This document shows, piece by piece, positions 10,229-22,300 of a stretch of 64,000 nucleotides of DNA; within the stretch, counting starts at the first letter, position 1; every line of letters begins with the position of its first letter. A program made the translations under genes and the position numbers. Under the pieces are notes generated by a model. It made no database searches. It was not told the origin of the DNA and saw nothing but the letters and a program-made list of their open reading frames with translations. Source of the stretch: Anaspis maculata (lineage: Eukaryota > Arthropoda > Insecta > Coleoptera > Scraptiidae); the NCBI GenBank assembly GCA_949128115.1, contig OX421963.1, positions 79,789,635-79,853,634 on the forward strand, given 5' to 3'.

Positions 10229-11783
10229 TAGTAAAAAAAAAAATTAAAGACATTTCCTCAAAGTTTTAAATTTTTGAGTTAACATACTTTGCCTCTGAGG
10301 TACAGATATGTTGAATATGAATTTGTTATTCAACTGTAGGTGACGGTCAGGTAACGGGTGAAAGGGAATTTGTACCTAATTGTTATACATGATGGTTATT
10401 TTTGCAAAATCAAGTTAAAAATAAAAGACTATTCAGAAAAAGTTATTAGCTTTCAAACAATTTCCCAAAACTTTCGGACGATACGTTAATAGGGGAAGTT
10501 GGTATGTTTCGGACGACAGAATATGTCGGACATGTATCACAGTTTTTCAATCTCATCTAGACCTTCAAATTGAATGACATCTAAATAAGTATATATTTCT
10601 GAAAAGATTAACCGGAGATCCGTAGCATTTCGCATCCAATATTGTTAGCCCATCCATCCATAAAGCAAATAGGTCGCACACAGGGGCCATAATCGCCCCG
10701 GAGAATAAAACTTGCGTTTAATAAACTTTCCGGAATCAATCATTCTCGGTCCCTTATCAAATACCAGTGCTGCTGGGGTGGCTCTGCTGCTGGATGGCGG
10801 CGGCAGTGGTGGTTATATATATAGAGAGAGAGCGAGCCAGAGCCAGGGCATTTTAAATTATATTGCTGCTAGCTCTCGACGAGAAACGGGTCCAAGGGAA
10901 TTGCGTTTCGTTCCGACAATCAATGATGTTATGGGTTTTCATTATTTCTGTTTGCCCGCAATAACGTCCGGCCAGTGGCGTCCGTCCGAGACGGCATCCC
11001 TCCGGATAATTTCATTTAGCCCGCACGTTACAATAACGAACCCGGAAGAAAAAAGATCACCGCCGGCATCAGATACTTGCTCGCGAAATAGCGATTGTGG
11101 ACGTGAAAATGTGGATCTTGGGCTTGGCGTGAAGACCCTGTCTCCCTGTCATCTCTCACAAATATTACGCCGATGTGAGGATTGATCGAAAACCGACCAT
11201 CGTCGGGACTGTCATGACGATGCCATCAAATGGAGTGAGTGAGGTTGCAATTGGATGCGGGAGTACATATTAGATTTTGGGCAGCAAAACAAGAGCGAAT
11301 TACCAGGGTAATATCCTTGTTCGACGGAGAGTAGTTCACTTCATGAAGTGGCTGTTTGAAACTGGATCCGACGAGATCGCCCATGATGTGATTTGATTTT
11401 AGCGAGCTCGCCGAACCAATATCCCGCAGGATTATGGAGCAGGACAACTTTATTTTGGCTCCGCGGATCAACATTTGTTATCGGTTTTATTTCGTTTGTG
11501 GCTGTGTCCGCGTCCACTCCCCTTCGTTTTTACTTTATTACCCTCTGCAATTTTTATTCGACATTTCCGATGAAGGTTTCCCTTCCTCCCCAGAGTAGAC
11601 GACAAGTCATGTTGCTGGAAAAACTGTCGCCACAGCAAATCAGACTTTTTTTGCATATATGTATAAGACAAAGACCGATACCGATTAATAATGAATGATA
11701 ATTTATCTCTAGATATATTATGTAGTAGTAGTAGTAGGTACCTACCATGCTTGAGCATTTTGTTTTACCTACCTAGGCTAAAA
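10229..11783. other. no gene; GC-richer island at 10690-11250
   Basis: Nothing coding can be supported. About 10690-11250 has higher GC and CpG content than its surroundings and a 157-codon open frame at 10712-11185 without any recognisable domain or splice context. It is more likely single-copy non-coding sequence than a gene. A TAGTAG run and TAGGTACCTACC lie at 11720-11750. Confidence 0.4.
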
Positions 11784-11785
11784 TA

Positions 11786-13238
11786 AACTGCTCGTCAAAA
11801 GTTAAGCATGGATATATTGGGCAAAAAATATCCGATTTGAAAAAAGTTTATGGTGGCTGGTAGAACTTTTCTTCAGCTGCAAGACGCTATGTCGACTTAC
11901 GGCACCATTAACTTTGTCCATGATATACAGGATGCCAAAGAAGGAGTGTCAAAAGTGTTAATTTTTGAAGTCGTGGAACTTTTTTAGAAAAAATTCCGGA
12001 TTTTTTTTCTCTTGAGTTTCAGAAAGCGGATATCAATATCACTGGAAATTTTCAGAAGTGATATCTCCTAGACGAGTAGAGCTAGAGCCATAATTTTTTT
12101 TTTGATTTCAATCGGACACATTATTGGTCATTCAAGCACGATGTGCAAATTTTTCACGTTCATACTTTTTCAGTGGTGGAAGGAAATTTTGACGTTTGTC
12201 ATGTCAGATTTTTTTTTATACTTGTCATCATTGAAATGTCAACATGAATGTATACTGTCAGTTTCAGCTGATGAATTTCAAGTTTGCGTTCGGTGTTTTT
12301 CTTCCTCAAAGTCCAGGTTTCCTGAGAAAACCTCCGTTGGTCTTTTGTTTTCACTACTGATGTGGAAGTAGTAGATTACATTCATGTCGACATTTCAATG
12401 ATGACAAGTACAAAAAAAAAATTCTGACATGACAAACGTCAAAATTTCCCCCCACCACTGAAAAAGTATAAAAGTGAAAAATTTGCACATCGTGCTTGAA
12501 TGACCAATAATGTGTCCGATTGAAATAAAAAAAAAAATTATGGCTCTATCTCTACTCGTCTAGGAGATATCACTTCTGAAAATTTCCAGTGACTTGGGCA
12601 GTAACAAAATCACCCATGATGGGACTACTTGGTAACCATGGTAATTTTGATGCAACGTATGGTTACAAGTCTTGCATTTTTATCCATGCTGGGTTCAATA
12701 AGTGTCAAAGAGATGTCGCAGCATGCTTCATTGGACATCTCCCCTGAAGAGGTCCAGAGGATGACCTCTTCTGGAGGTCCATGAGGTCAATTTTCTCATG
12801 ATATAGTTCATCCAGCAATTATGTATGTTTCTGTGAATTTTCAAGAAAAAGCAACTGCTCTAGCAAATTCTGCATAAAAAAATCTAAATTTCACAAAAAA
12901 ATCAAGAACTCTTTGAAAAAACAAAATACGATCAAAAGTCAAAAATCGTTTCGAGATATTGATATCCGCTTTCTGAAACTCAAGAGAAAAAAAATCCGGA
13001 ATTTTTTCTAAAAAAGTTCCACGACTTCAAAATTTAACACTTTTGACACTCCTCTTTTGGCATCCTGTATATCATGGACGAAGTCAATGGTGACGTGAAT
13101 CGACATAGCGTCTTGTACCTGAAGAAAAGCTCTACCAAGCACCATACATTTTTTTCAAATCAGATATCCTTTCCCGAAGAAATTCTTACTTGAAATTGGT
13201 GCAAATTTTGGTCTATGCTTAACTTTTGACGAGCAGTT
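11786..13238. mobile_element. foldback element copy 1 (AACTGCTCGTC family), TA duplication
   Basis: Starts AACTGCTCGTCAAAAGTTAA and ends TTAACTTTTGACGAGCAGTT, with TA at 11784-11785 and 13239-13240. The arms pair through most of the element; the inner palindrome runs from ACTGGAAATT (12041) to AATTTCCAGT (12590) with its centre near 12315. Relative to copy 2, the left arm lacks about 370 bases (between 12040 and 12041) and about 27 bases near 11810. No transposase; presumably moved in trans by a Tc1/mariner-type enzyme (inference from the TA site). Confidence 0.85.
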
Positions 13239-13240
13239 TA

Positions 13241-13362
13241 GCAAGAGCTATTTATGATAGGCTACAAAAATCTTTGACGCAAATTTTCTCAGAAGCCAAT
13301 ACGAAGCCCTCATCTCCGCCAGGCAGAAAATTATTCAACTGAGTACCTATTTAACATAATAC
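13241..13362. other. 122-bp spacer between twin foldbacks
   Basis: Unique sequence separating two independent insertions of the same family. It contains no motif I recognise. Confidence 0.6.
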
Positions 13363-13450
13363 TAAACTGCTCGTCAAAAGTTGAGCATAGAGCAAAATTT
13401 GCTCCTATTTCAAACATGGATATCTTAGGGAAAAAATATCCGATTTGAAA

Positions 13451-14448
13451 CAGTATGCTGATGACACCTCTATTGTCTTCAGTAAAACATCTTTGTCAGA
13501 TTTAGAATCAGATATCTGTGACTCGTTGATTGCTCTGGACGGTTGGTTCACGTACAATAACCTGAAGCTCAATATAAACAAGACCAGTGTCATCAAGTTT
13601 GACTACATGAATAATGAGCTAGCCCAGCTACCTAACGTAAAGTGTCAACAGGCTGCCCCGTTCCTTGGTATAACGGTGGACTTGCGGTTAGATTGGAGGA
13701 GTCATATAGCTGCCCTGTCCGGTGACTTATCGAGATATTGTTTTGCTCTTGGTACAATAAGGAACATGGTGGGCACAGACGCTGCGTTCGCTGCATACCA
13801 TTCGCTGGTGGAGTCGAGAATCCGATACGGCGTAATTTTGTGGATTAGCTCCACGGAGGCTAACCGGATATTCCTGACTCAAAAGCGAATTTTGAGGCGC
13901 ATTCTGGGTCTAAAAAATAGAGAAAGTTGCAGGAACCACTTTATTAGTAACGGAGTTTTGACACTGTATAGCTTGGCAATTTTGGAGGGCATCATTTTTG
14001 CAATAAAAAATCCAGAATTGTTTTTAGAAAACAAATTTCAACATGAACACATGACAAAAAACAGATATCATTTAAAAAACGAAAAACTAAAATACACTTA
14101 CCTTCAAAGGAACGTAAAATCTTTCGTGATTTCTGTCCACAACAGGGTGCCGCTGTGCTGGAGGCTGATGCCGGAGGTCACATTGCGAAAGAAGCTCAAA
14201 AAGATATTGAGAACGAGAGCGTATTACTCGATCAGCGAGTTCATCCATGATGACTCGGTATTTAGGGAATAACCACTGTGATATTTACTATCGTGTTTGT
14301 AATATACATATTTGTTAATTTTAGTTATAGGTGTTTTTTGACGTGTTCCATAGCATGTAGTGTATTGTTTTATTTATATATACAAATACTGTACCTACCT
14401 ACAAAATGCTTTATCAGAACTAATAAAATTGAATTGAATTGAATTGAA
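13451..14448 (+). pseudogene. 5'-truncated jockey-like LINE, reverse transcriptase C-terminal half
   Basis: Non-LTR retrotransposon fragment inserted in the left arm of foldback copy 2. The open frame (13451-14272, 273 codons) begins exactly at QYADD, the catalytic motif of the reverse transcriptase, followed by LNINKTSVI, FLGITVDLRLDWRSHI and RIRYGVILW, then the thumb and tail LKKILRTRAYYSISEF. The N-terminal half of the polymerase, endonuclease and ORF1 are absent, so no enzyme is expected. No ATG precedes the frame. The frame has no stops, which argues for a recent insertion. The 3' UTR ends AATAAAATTGAATTGAATTG, a pentamer tail. The uninterrupted target GATTTGAAAAAAGTTTATGG is present in copy 1 at about 11836. 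Confidence 0.85.
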
Positions 14449-16835
14449 AGAAGTTTATGGTGGCTGGTAGAGCTTTTCTTCAGCTGCAAGACGCTTTGTC
14501 GACTTACGGCACCATTGACTTTGTCCATGATATACAGAATGTCTAAAGAAGGAGTGTCAAGAGTGTTAATTTTTGAAGTCGTGGAACTTTTTCAGGAAAA
14601 ATTCCGGATTTTCTGTCTCTTGAGTTTTAGACAGCGAATATTAATATCTCGTAACGGTTATCAACTTTTGATCGTATTTTGTTTTTTTAAAGAGTTCTTG
14701 ATTTTTCTGTGAAATTCAGATTTTTTCATGCAGAATTTGCTAGAGCTGTGGCTTTTTCTTGGAAATTCACAGAAACGTACACAACTGCTCGATGAATTAT
14801 ACCATGGGAAAATTTGACCTCATGGGCCCCCAGAAGAGGTTATCCTTTGGGCCTCTTTAGGGGAGATGCCCAATGAAGCATGCTGCGACATCACATTGAC
14901 ACTTATTGAACCCAGCATGAATAAAAATGCAAGACTTGTAACTTGTAACCATACGTTGCATCAAAATTACCATGGTAACCAATTGGTCCCATCATGGGTG
15001 TTTTTGTTACTGCCCAAGTCAATGGAAATTTCCAGAAGTGATATCTCCTAGACAAGTAGATATAGAGCCATAATTCTTTTTTTGATTTCAATCGGACACA
15101 TTATTGACTATTCGAGTATGATGTGCAATTTTTTCACGTTTATACTTTTTCAGTGGAGGGGGGTAACTGTGACGTTTGTCATGTCAGAATTTTTCTTTTT
15201 GTACTTGTCATCATTGAAATGTCAGTATGAATGTAATCTACCACTCAACATCAGTAGTGAAAACAAAAGACTAACAAACGTTTTCTCAGGAAATCTGGAC
15301 TTTGAGGAAGAAAAACATCGAGCGCAAACTTGAAATTGATCAGCTGGAAATAACAGTATATATTTATGTCGACATTTCAATGATGACAAGTATAAGAAAA
15401 AAGTTCCGACATGACAAACGTCAAAATTACCTCCACCACTGAAAATTTGCACATCATGCTTGAATGACCAATAATGTGTCCGATTGAAATCAAAAAAAGA
15501 ATTATGGTTCTATCTCTACTCGTCTAGGAGATATCACTTCTGGAAATTTCCAGTGACTTGGGCAGTAACAAAATCACCTATGATGGGACTGATTGGTAAC
15601 CATGGTAATTATGATGCAACGTATGGTTACAAGTCTTGCATTTTGATTCATCCTGGGTTCAATAAGTGTCAAAGTGGTGTCGCAGCATGCTTCATTGGGC
15701 ATCTCCCCTGAAGAGGTCCAGAGGATAACCTCTTCTGGAAGCCCATAAGGTCAAATTTTCTCATGGTGTAATCCATCCAGTATTTGTGTACGTTTTTCTG
15801 GATTTTCAAGCAAAAGCAACAGCCCTAGCAAATTCTGCATTAGTGGGGGGGTTAGCGGAATGGTCTCTGCATTTTGTGATCAAAGCATGAAAGGCATACT
15901 TGTTCAGAAGACCCTCCTTCGCAATTCCAGATGTGGCGCCACCCGAGATTTTGCGCCAGAGACACTGTATTGCGGTTAATATACCTGCTAGGGGTAAATT
16001 CTGCAAAAATGGTTCCTGGCCGGTCTCTGGTACCGCAGTCGGTATTTTTTCAGTTCTGTTTAGTTAAAACTACATGTAGAAATGAGTGAGGAGTACATTT
16101 TCACAAGCAAAGTTCCAAATGCTGCCTTTATACGTTGTTTTAATACATTTTAAGGCCAACTTTGATTAAGTACAGGAAACATGGTAAAAAAATTGCCAAA
16201 ACCTCGGTAAAGATATGAACGTCCTGAAAATTTGATATTCTGTCCAGAATTATGTGCCCTACTAGTCCGGACGCTAAGGTCAAAATTCAGGGGGCACCCT
16301 TCACTTTCACAACAAGTAATGCCACTTGGCATACCTGTTGCCGAAACCATGTTTGACCGATTAAGATCAGGAGCCAAAGTCGTAGGTGATGCAGGCGCCG
16401 TATACAGGGTGTCGTATAGAAAAAAAGTGGAAAATTCGTATATCATCAACCGAACCAGATGGACTCACGTGAGTAGGCAACTTGGTAAGTTTACGGCGAG
16501 TATTGTCATGAATAAAAAACGATCAGGGGCCAAATGCAGGACCTGCTATTTCCAGAAGTAAGACAGTCAACTTTTTTTTCTTCGCGACCGCCATCTTGAA
16601 TTTCCGTTCCACTCAACAGTTGGAAAAGTGACAGTCGAATGTGAAAATGTTAGCATCCAGTCACCCTATCACGAAAAAGATGGCCTTGAAGCAAGGTGAG
16701 GGTGTCTTCATCGAGAAAACATTGTCACCCAAGGTTTTCATGGTAATACGCATTTGCAGCGCCTGTGGTGGCTAATAAGAATTTTAAAATAGCAGAGTGA
16801 GTTCTTTGTTACAATCCTACATTCATTTTGAGCTG

Positions 16836-17518
16836 AATTACCAAAATTCATGATGATCGGTCCAAAGGTAAACTCTTGATGGCTTGCTGAACAAAATAGG
16901 TGGCGTTTTTTGGTGAGAAATGCAAAAAAAAATCGGGCTATCATTATCATGTTATCCCTCACGAAGAGAAGGCTGTTGCCAAAACTGAAACAAATCAACG
17001 CTGAAATGTTTTGTGAGATCAAAGTCTATATTCTTGAGCCAGTAAATGTTGGACACATGCGTCCGGTTGCCAGAGAGAAGACATGGAAGGCGTGCATGCA
17101 AAAAAAAAATTCAAAATTCCCATTCACATATTTCCTTCAGAAACCCACCAAAAGTTGATGGTCAACAATATCACATCCATTTCGAGATTTAGTATCAGAA
17201 TTCATCATCATCGATCCAGAGACAAAATTTTAGTAGCTTTCTGAAAACAGTACTTGGCTCAGAACTTATAAAAAACTTTCTGCATGCAAGTCTCTCATGT
17301 CTTCTCTCTAACAAAGGGACGCATGGTCCAACATTTCATGGCTCAAGATTAAAGGGTTGATTAGTTTCAGTTTTTGCAGTAGCCTTCTCCTAATGAGGGA
17401 TGACATGATGATTGCTCGATTTTTTTTGCATTTTTCACCAAAAAGCGCCACATATTTGGTTCAGCAAGTCACCAAAAATTTAACTCAGGACCGATCATCA
17501 TGAGTTTTGGTGATTCAG
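16836..17518. repeat. inner inverted repeat a
   Basis: Arms about 16836-17106 and 17288-17518, for example CCAAAATTCATGATGATCGG versus CCGATCATCATGAGTTTTGG. The arms are clearly diverged (roughly four in five positions by eye). It lies inside the 15841-19114 foldback; non-coding. Confidence 0.7.
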
Positions 17519-17524
17519 CTCACA

Positions 17525-18530
17525 GTTGATACAATTTTGGCACAAAAAGTGTCGATCATTTTGAAGGGGGGTCGTGGGAAAGGGCGAAACTCGGCTTGGT
17601 GGCTCATCATTTTCTTCCTGGGCCATGAAGAATCGATCACGACAAGATTGGTATCTTTTCCGACTAAATTCAATGTCCTGAACTTGAATCCGATGTGTAA
17701 ATTTGGATAAAAACAAGTTCGAACAAGTTAACTTGAGAAAACCTGTTTTTTCTTTGACAATTTTCACAAAACTTTTTTTCACTGTTAGAGGTATTCATCT
17801 TAGAAAATAACTCAGAGGCCATTAGACTGAACTGTATTCTTCACGAAAATCTACCATTCGATCTGTAACTTTGTTTTTCAAGGAAGGAAAAATCGATTTG
17901 AACTTTAGTCGGCACTGCCTGGCGTCTACTAATGACCAGAACACTACAGCATGCACCTTCAAGTAATAGCTCAATATTCTGCATTGCGATTTATGACGAT
18001 TTTGTTTATGTTATAGGGAATTCATTTCTGCACAGATCCTCGAACTTTCAAAGATGAGTTATAATTTTTCAGATAGTTTGGGCTATTTTCATTTAAAGAT
18101 GCATGGTGTAGTGTTTTGGTCAGTAGTAGACGACGGGCTGTGCCAACTAAAGTTCAAATCGATTTTTTTTATCTCGAATAACAAAGTTACTGATCGAATG
18201 GATGATTTTCGTGAAGAATACAGTTCAATCTAATGGCCTCTGAAATATTTTCAAAGATGAATGCCTCTAACAGTAAAAAAAGTTTTATGAAAATTGTCAA
18301 AGAAAAAACAGGTTTTCTCAAGTTAACTTGTTTGAACTTGTTTTTGTTCAAATTTATACATCGGATTCAAGTTCAGGACATTAAATTTAGTCGGAAAAGA
18401 TACCAATCTTGTTGTGATCGATTCTTCATGACCCAGGAAGAAAAAGAGCCACCCAGCCGAGTTTTGCCCTCCCCCGCGACCCCCCTTCAACAATGATCGA
18501 CACTTTTTGTGCCAAAATTGTATCAACGGG
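17525..18530. repeat. inner inverted repeat b
   Basis: Arms about 17525-17950 and 18110-18530 pair over some 420 bases, for example AAATCGATTTGAACTTTAGT with ACTAAAGTTCAAATCGATTT. Open frames reading in both arms (about 90 codons each) are mirror shadows of one another and are not credible genes. Confidence 0.75.
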
Positions 18531-19484
18531 ATGTGATGCGGCGAACTACGACGTATTTGCATCCATTGGATTGACGGGTTCCACCGGGTTCTATACCTTT
18601 AATTTTGAGTTGAAATTTTTTACCCCCCCTCCAATAACTCGAAGCCTCGGGGTGCGATTTTTGGCAATTTTAGATATGTAGTGGGGCACTTAATTCTGAT
18701 CAGAGTATCAAATTTTCAGAACGTTCATATCTTTGCCGAGGTTTTGGCAATTTTTTTACCATGTTTCCTGTACTAAAACAAAGTTGGCCTTAAAATGTAT
18801 TAAAACAACGTATTAAGGCAGCATTTGGAACTTTGCTTGTAAAAATGTACTCCTCACTAATTTCTACATGTAGTTTTAGCTAAACAGAACTAAAAAATAC
18901 CGACTGCGGTACCAGAGACCGGCCAGGAACCATTTTTGCAGAATTTACCCCTAGCAGGTATATTAACCGCAATACAGTGCCTCTGGTGCGAAATCTTGCG
19001 TGGCGCCACATCTGGAATTGCAAAGGAGGGTCTTCTGAACACGTATGCCAAATTTCATGCTTTGATCACAAAATGCACAGATCATTCCATTTTTGGCCGT
19101 TGACCCCGCCACTACATCAAAAAATCCAAGTTTCACAAAAAACTCAAGAACTCTTTAAAGAGACAAAATACGATCAAAAGTCAAAAACCGTTTCGAGATA
19201 TTGATATCCGTTTTCTAAAACTCAAGAGCAAAAAAATCGGGAATTTTTTCTAAAAAAGTTCCACGACTTCAAAAATTAACACTTTTGACACTCTTTCCTT
19301 TGGCATCCTGTATATCGTGGACAAAGTCAATGGTGACGTAAGTCGACATAGCGTCTTGTAGCTGGAGAAAAGCTCTACCAGGCACCATAAATTTTTTTCC
19401 AAATCGGATATTTTTTCCCTAAGAAATCTTTGCTTGAAATTGGAGCAAATTTTGGTCTATGCCTCACTTTTGACGAGCAGTTTA

Positions 19485-20640
19485 TTTAACTATTTATTAC
19501 TATTTATTATTATTACATAATAATATTCCACTAATCTAAGCCAAAAATGGAGTGGACCACCCCATAATTTTATCTCGGTAAATAAGGGTATACCTCGAGA
19601 AAAAAATAACCCGATTTTCGAAATTTTTGTGATGCTTTTTTTGAGTACAAAAGTAATCTTTTGACTACAAGGCACAATCTTAGATCACCTGATTGTTGAC
19701 TTTATTCACGATATACGGCGATATGTAGGTACGATAAAAATTTTCAAGACAATGTAAGATGCAAAACCAGGAGCCTGCAAGGCTTACATGGTAGGAGCCC
19801 AGTGGGCCTTTGCCCATCTGCCCACCGCACCGGTCCAGTCCGCCCTGTATATATACATTTCCAAGTTTCGTCTCACTTGAAAGTCTTCTAAAATAGTCCA
19901 GCAGCTTCGCTTACAGATCCGAGAAGCTATCAACCGGCTCCTCCGCCAATTGTGCGGGTTTGTGGCTTACTTTCGTGTTGGAGTCTCCGGGTTTGTAACT
20001 TACCCCCTAGTTCGAGTCTCCTTTGTAACCATCTACCAGACCAGATTTTCGAAGTGATTTAATATTCAGTTCGTTTTTTCGCTAATTGAATCTTGTCTAA
20101 ATATTCCTACCTCCTAAATTTAAGAGCAAATTTTATGGATCAGCCGAGGGATCAGCTCTGGTAAAACTGATGACAAAAAAGGTGTTTGTGTTGTACTGGA
20201 AAAAATATATTGATTTTTAAATTAGTCACGAATCTTATATTTAGTTTCTGATCTAACTGTTCATATCGTGAAACAAGCGCGTGCATCCGCTGAACGCTGG
20301 TTTTCGGTTTTCGAAAAAAAAGTCTTTTATTCCTATGACATCACTCAGTCAACCTCCGACGCGACAGCAAAAGTGACCTCCTTTACAGGATTTTGATACC
20401 TTTACTTCCAAATCTCTTCTGAAGTGTAACTCGAAGACAAAGTTCGGAAACTCTTGAAAGCTGTCATTTATTGTGGTTCAAATCGTTGTTCCGCAACTGC
20501 AAGACGTTCAGTCAAAGAAATTCGACAACGACATTCTTTTTTTTCACGTGGCTCCATCTTTCGCGCACTGAGTCTCAATATTAAGTGCGTCACGTTTTTT
20601 TTTTCTAGCTTGAATGAACGCAAAGAAATAAAAATAAGTG
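19485..20640. other. no gene seen
   Basis: AT-rich non-coding sequence. A short direct echo GGGTTTGT(G/A)(G/A)CTTAC occurs at about 19958 and 19988, each followed by a GAGTCTCC word. Otherwise nothing recognisable. Confidence 0.4.
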
Positions 20641-22300
20641 AGTATGCCTTCACGTGCGTGAGTCTCAGTAGCGCATTTTCTCAAAGAGGCATATTGTGAA
20701 CGTAAAGAAATTTGGTTGAAGGAGAAACACCATTCCTTGCCCACTTTGTCTCATTGTGATATTTTGTTATCAGATTGGGGTACTTGCCAACGAAATAGAT
20801 TTGAATGAAAATTCTTTCACTCATCAATATTTTTTTGTTTGAGGGCGGGAGCTGGGAGCGGCGACTAATCAAAAGTGGCCTATCTCTTCCCATTTTTAGT
20901 CAGCTATCTATATAGCGGAACAATTAGATCGCCATGTCTTCAGGGTTATGTTTTACATTTATCTCTTACTTTGGGGGCGGCGTGTGGGAGCGGCAGAGTT
21001 TGGCAAACAAATTCTTCCACAGTTTGAGTTGGGAGTTTCTGAATGTTTGAGGTAACATTAAAATGTAAATCAGTGGAAATCGAGGTGGAAATTATTGAAA
21101 GTTGCACTTTTTTTCTTTTGGGGGTGGAAGTTGGAGGCCGCGTCATCAAAAGTAGCCTATTCTTTCCCATTTTTAGTAAGCTATCTATATAGTGAAAGAA
21201 TTAGATCGCTATGTCTTCGGGTTTATGTTTTTCATTCATCTCTCACTTTGATGGCAGCGTATGGGGGCGGCAGCATTCGGCAAAGTAACTGTTGCACAGT
21301 TTGAGTTGGAAGTTACTGAATGTAAGGGAAATATGACAATCAGTGAAAATTGTGAAAGTTGCATTTTTTTGCTTGGAGGCGGCAGCTGGAGGCGGCGGCT
21401 AATTAAAAGTGACCTATCTTTTTCCAATTTCAGTCAGCTATCAATATAGTGGAAGAATTAGATCGCTATGTCTTCAGGTTCATGTTTTTCATTTATCTCT
21501 TACTTTGGGGGCGGCGTGTGGGAGCGGCGGCGTTCGGCTGAGCAAATGTTGCACAATTTGAGTTGGCAGTTCCTAAATGTTGAAGAGAACATCTCAATCA
21601 GTAACATTTGTGAAAGTTGCACTTTTTATCGTTTGGGGGCGGAATCTGGGGGCGGCGACTAACCAAAAGTAGCCTATCCTTTCCCATTTTTAGTCAGCTA
21701 TTTATATACCGAAAGAATCAGATCGCTATGTCTTCGGGTTTATGTTTTTCATTCATCTCTCACTTTGATGGCAGCGTATGGGGGCGGCAGCATTCGGCAA
21801 AGTAACTGTTGCACAGTTTGAGTTGGAAGTTACTAAATGTAAGGGAAATATGACAATCAGTGAAAATTGTGAAAGTTGCATTTTTTTGCTTGGAGGCGGC
21901 AGCTGGAGGCGGCAGCTAGAGGCGGCGGCTAATTAAAAGTGGCCTATCTTTTTCCAATTTCAGTCAGCTATTAATATAGTGAAAGAATTAGATCGTTATG
22001 TCTTCAGGTTCATGTTTTTCATTCATCTCTTACTTTGGGGGCGGCGTGTGGGGGCGGCGTGTGGAAGCGGCAGCGTTCGGCTGAGCAAATGTTGCAGAAT
22101 TTGAGTTGGCAGTTCCTAAATGTTGAAGGGAACATCTCAATCAGTAACATTTGTGAAAGTTGCACTTTTTATCGTTTGGGGGCGGAATCTGGGGGCGGCG
22201 ACTAACCAAAAGTAGCCTATCCTTTCCAATTTTTAGTCAGCTATTTATATACTGAAAGAATCAGATCGCTATGTCTTCGGGTTCATGTTTTTCATTTTAA
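20640..22300. repeat. 257-277 bp tandem repeat with two-unit higher-order structure
   Basis: Taking AGATCGCTATGTCTTC as anchor, copies begin at 20926, 21203, 21460, 21720, 21990 and 22263, so periods are 277, 257, 260, 270 and 273. Units 21203 and 21720 are near identical to each other, as are 21460 and 21990, giving a higher-order dimer of 517 then 543 bases; the excess comes from extra GGCGGC-box modules of about 13 bases. Each unit carries GC boxes (GGGGGCGGCGTGTGGG, GGAGGCGGCAGCTGGAGG) separated by AT-rich spacers with CAGCTATxxATATAG. Diverged units extend left to about 20640 and decay to the right after 22300. Confidence 0.85.

Larger units (their letters stand above)
15841..19114. mobile_element. 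foldback element nested in copy 2, CAT duplication
   Basis: Starts TAGTGGGGGGGTTAGCGG and ends at CCGCCACTA, flanked by CAT at 15838-15840 and 19115-19117. Arms of about 425 bases (15841-16265 and 18677-19114) pair well, for example GATCAAAGCATGAAA with the reverse complement in TTTCATGCTTTGATC. The interior holds two more inverted repeats (listed separately) and unique sequence. No transposase ORF. Foldback copy 1 shows the empty target TCTGCATAAAAAAATC near 12870. Confidence 0.8.
13365..19482. mobile_element. foldback element copy 2 with nested insertions, TA duplication
   Basis: Same termini as copy 1 (AACTGCTCGTCAAAAGTTGA ... CACTTTTGACGAGCAGTT) and TA at 13363-13364 and 19483-19484. Its own sequence is 13365-13450, 14449-15840 and 19118-19482; the rest is inserted material. 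The arms pair from the ends to a centre near 15290. The small central loop (about 15245-15360) is the reverse complement of that of copy 1, so the two copies face opposite ways. Without insertions it would be about 1.85 kb. No coding capacity of its own. Confidence 0.85.

Noticed and set aside
10712..11185. 157-codon ORF
   Set aside because: No recognisable domain, no splice or neighbour evidence; GC-richer sequence makes long open frames likelier by chance.
13445..13450. Start codon for the LINE frame at 13445
   Set aside because: The codon is TTG and belongs to the foldback target sequence; the LINE is simply truncated there.
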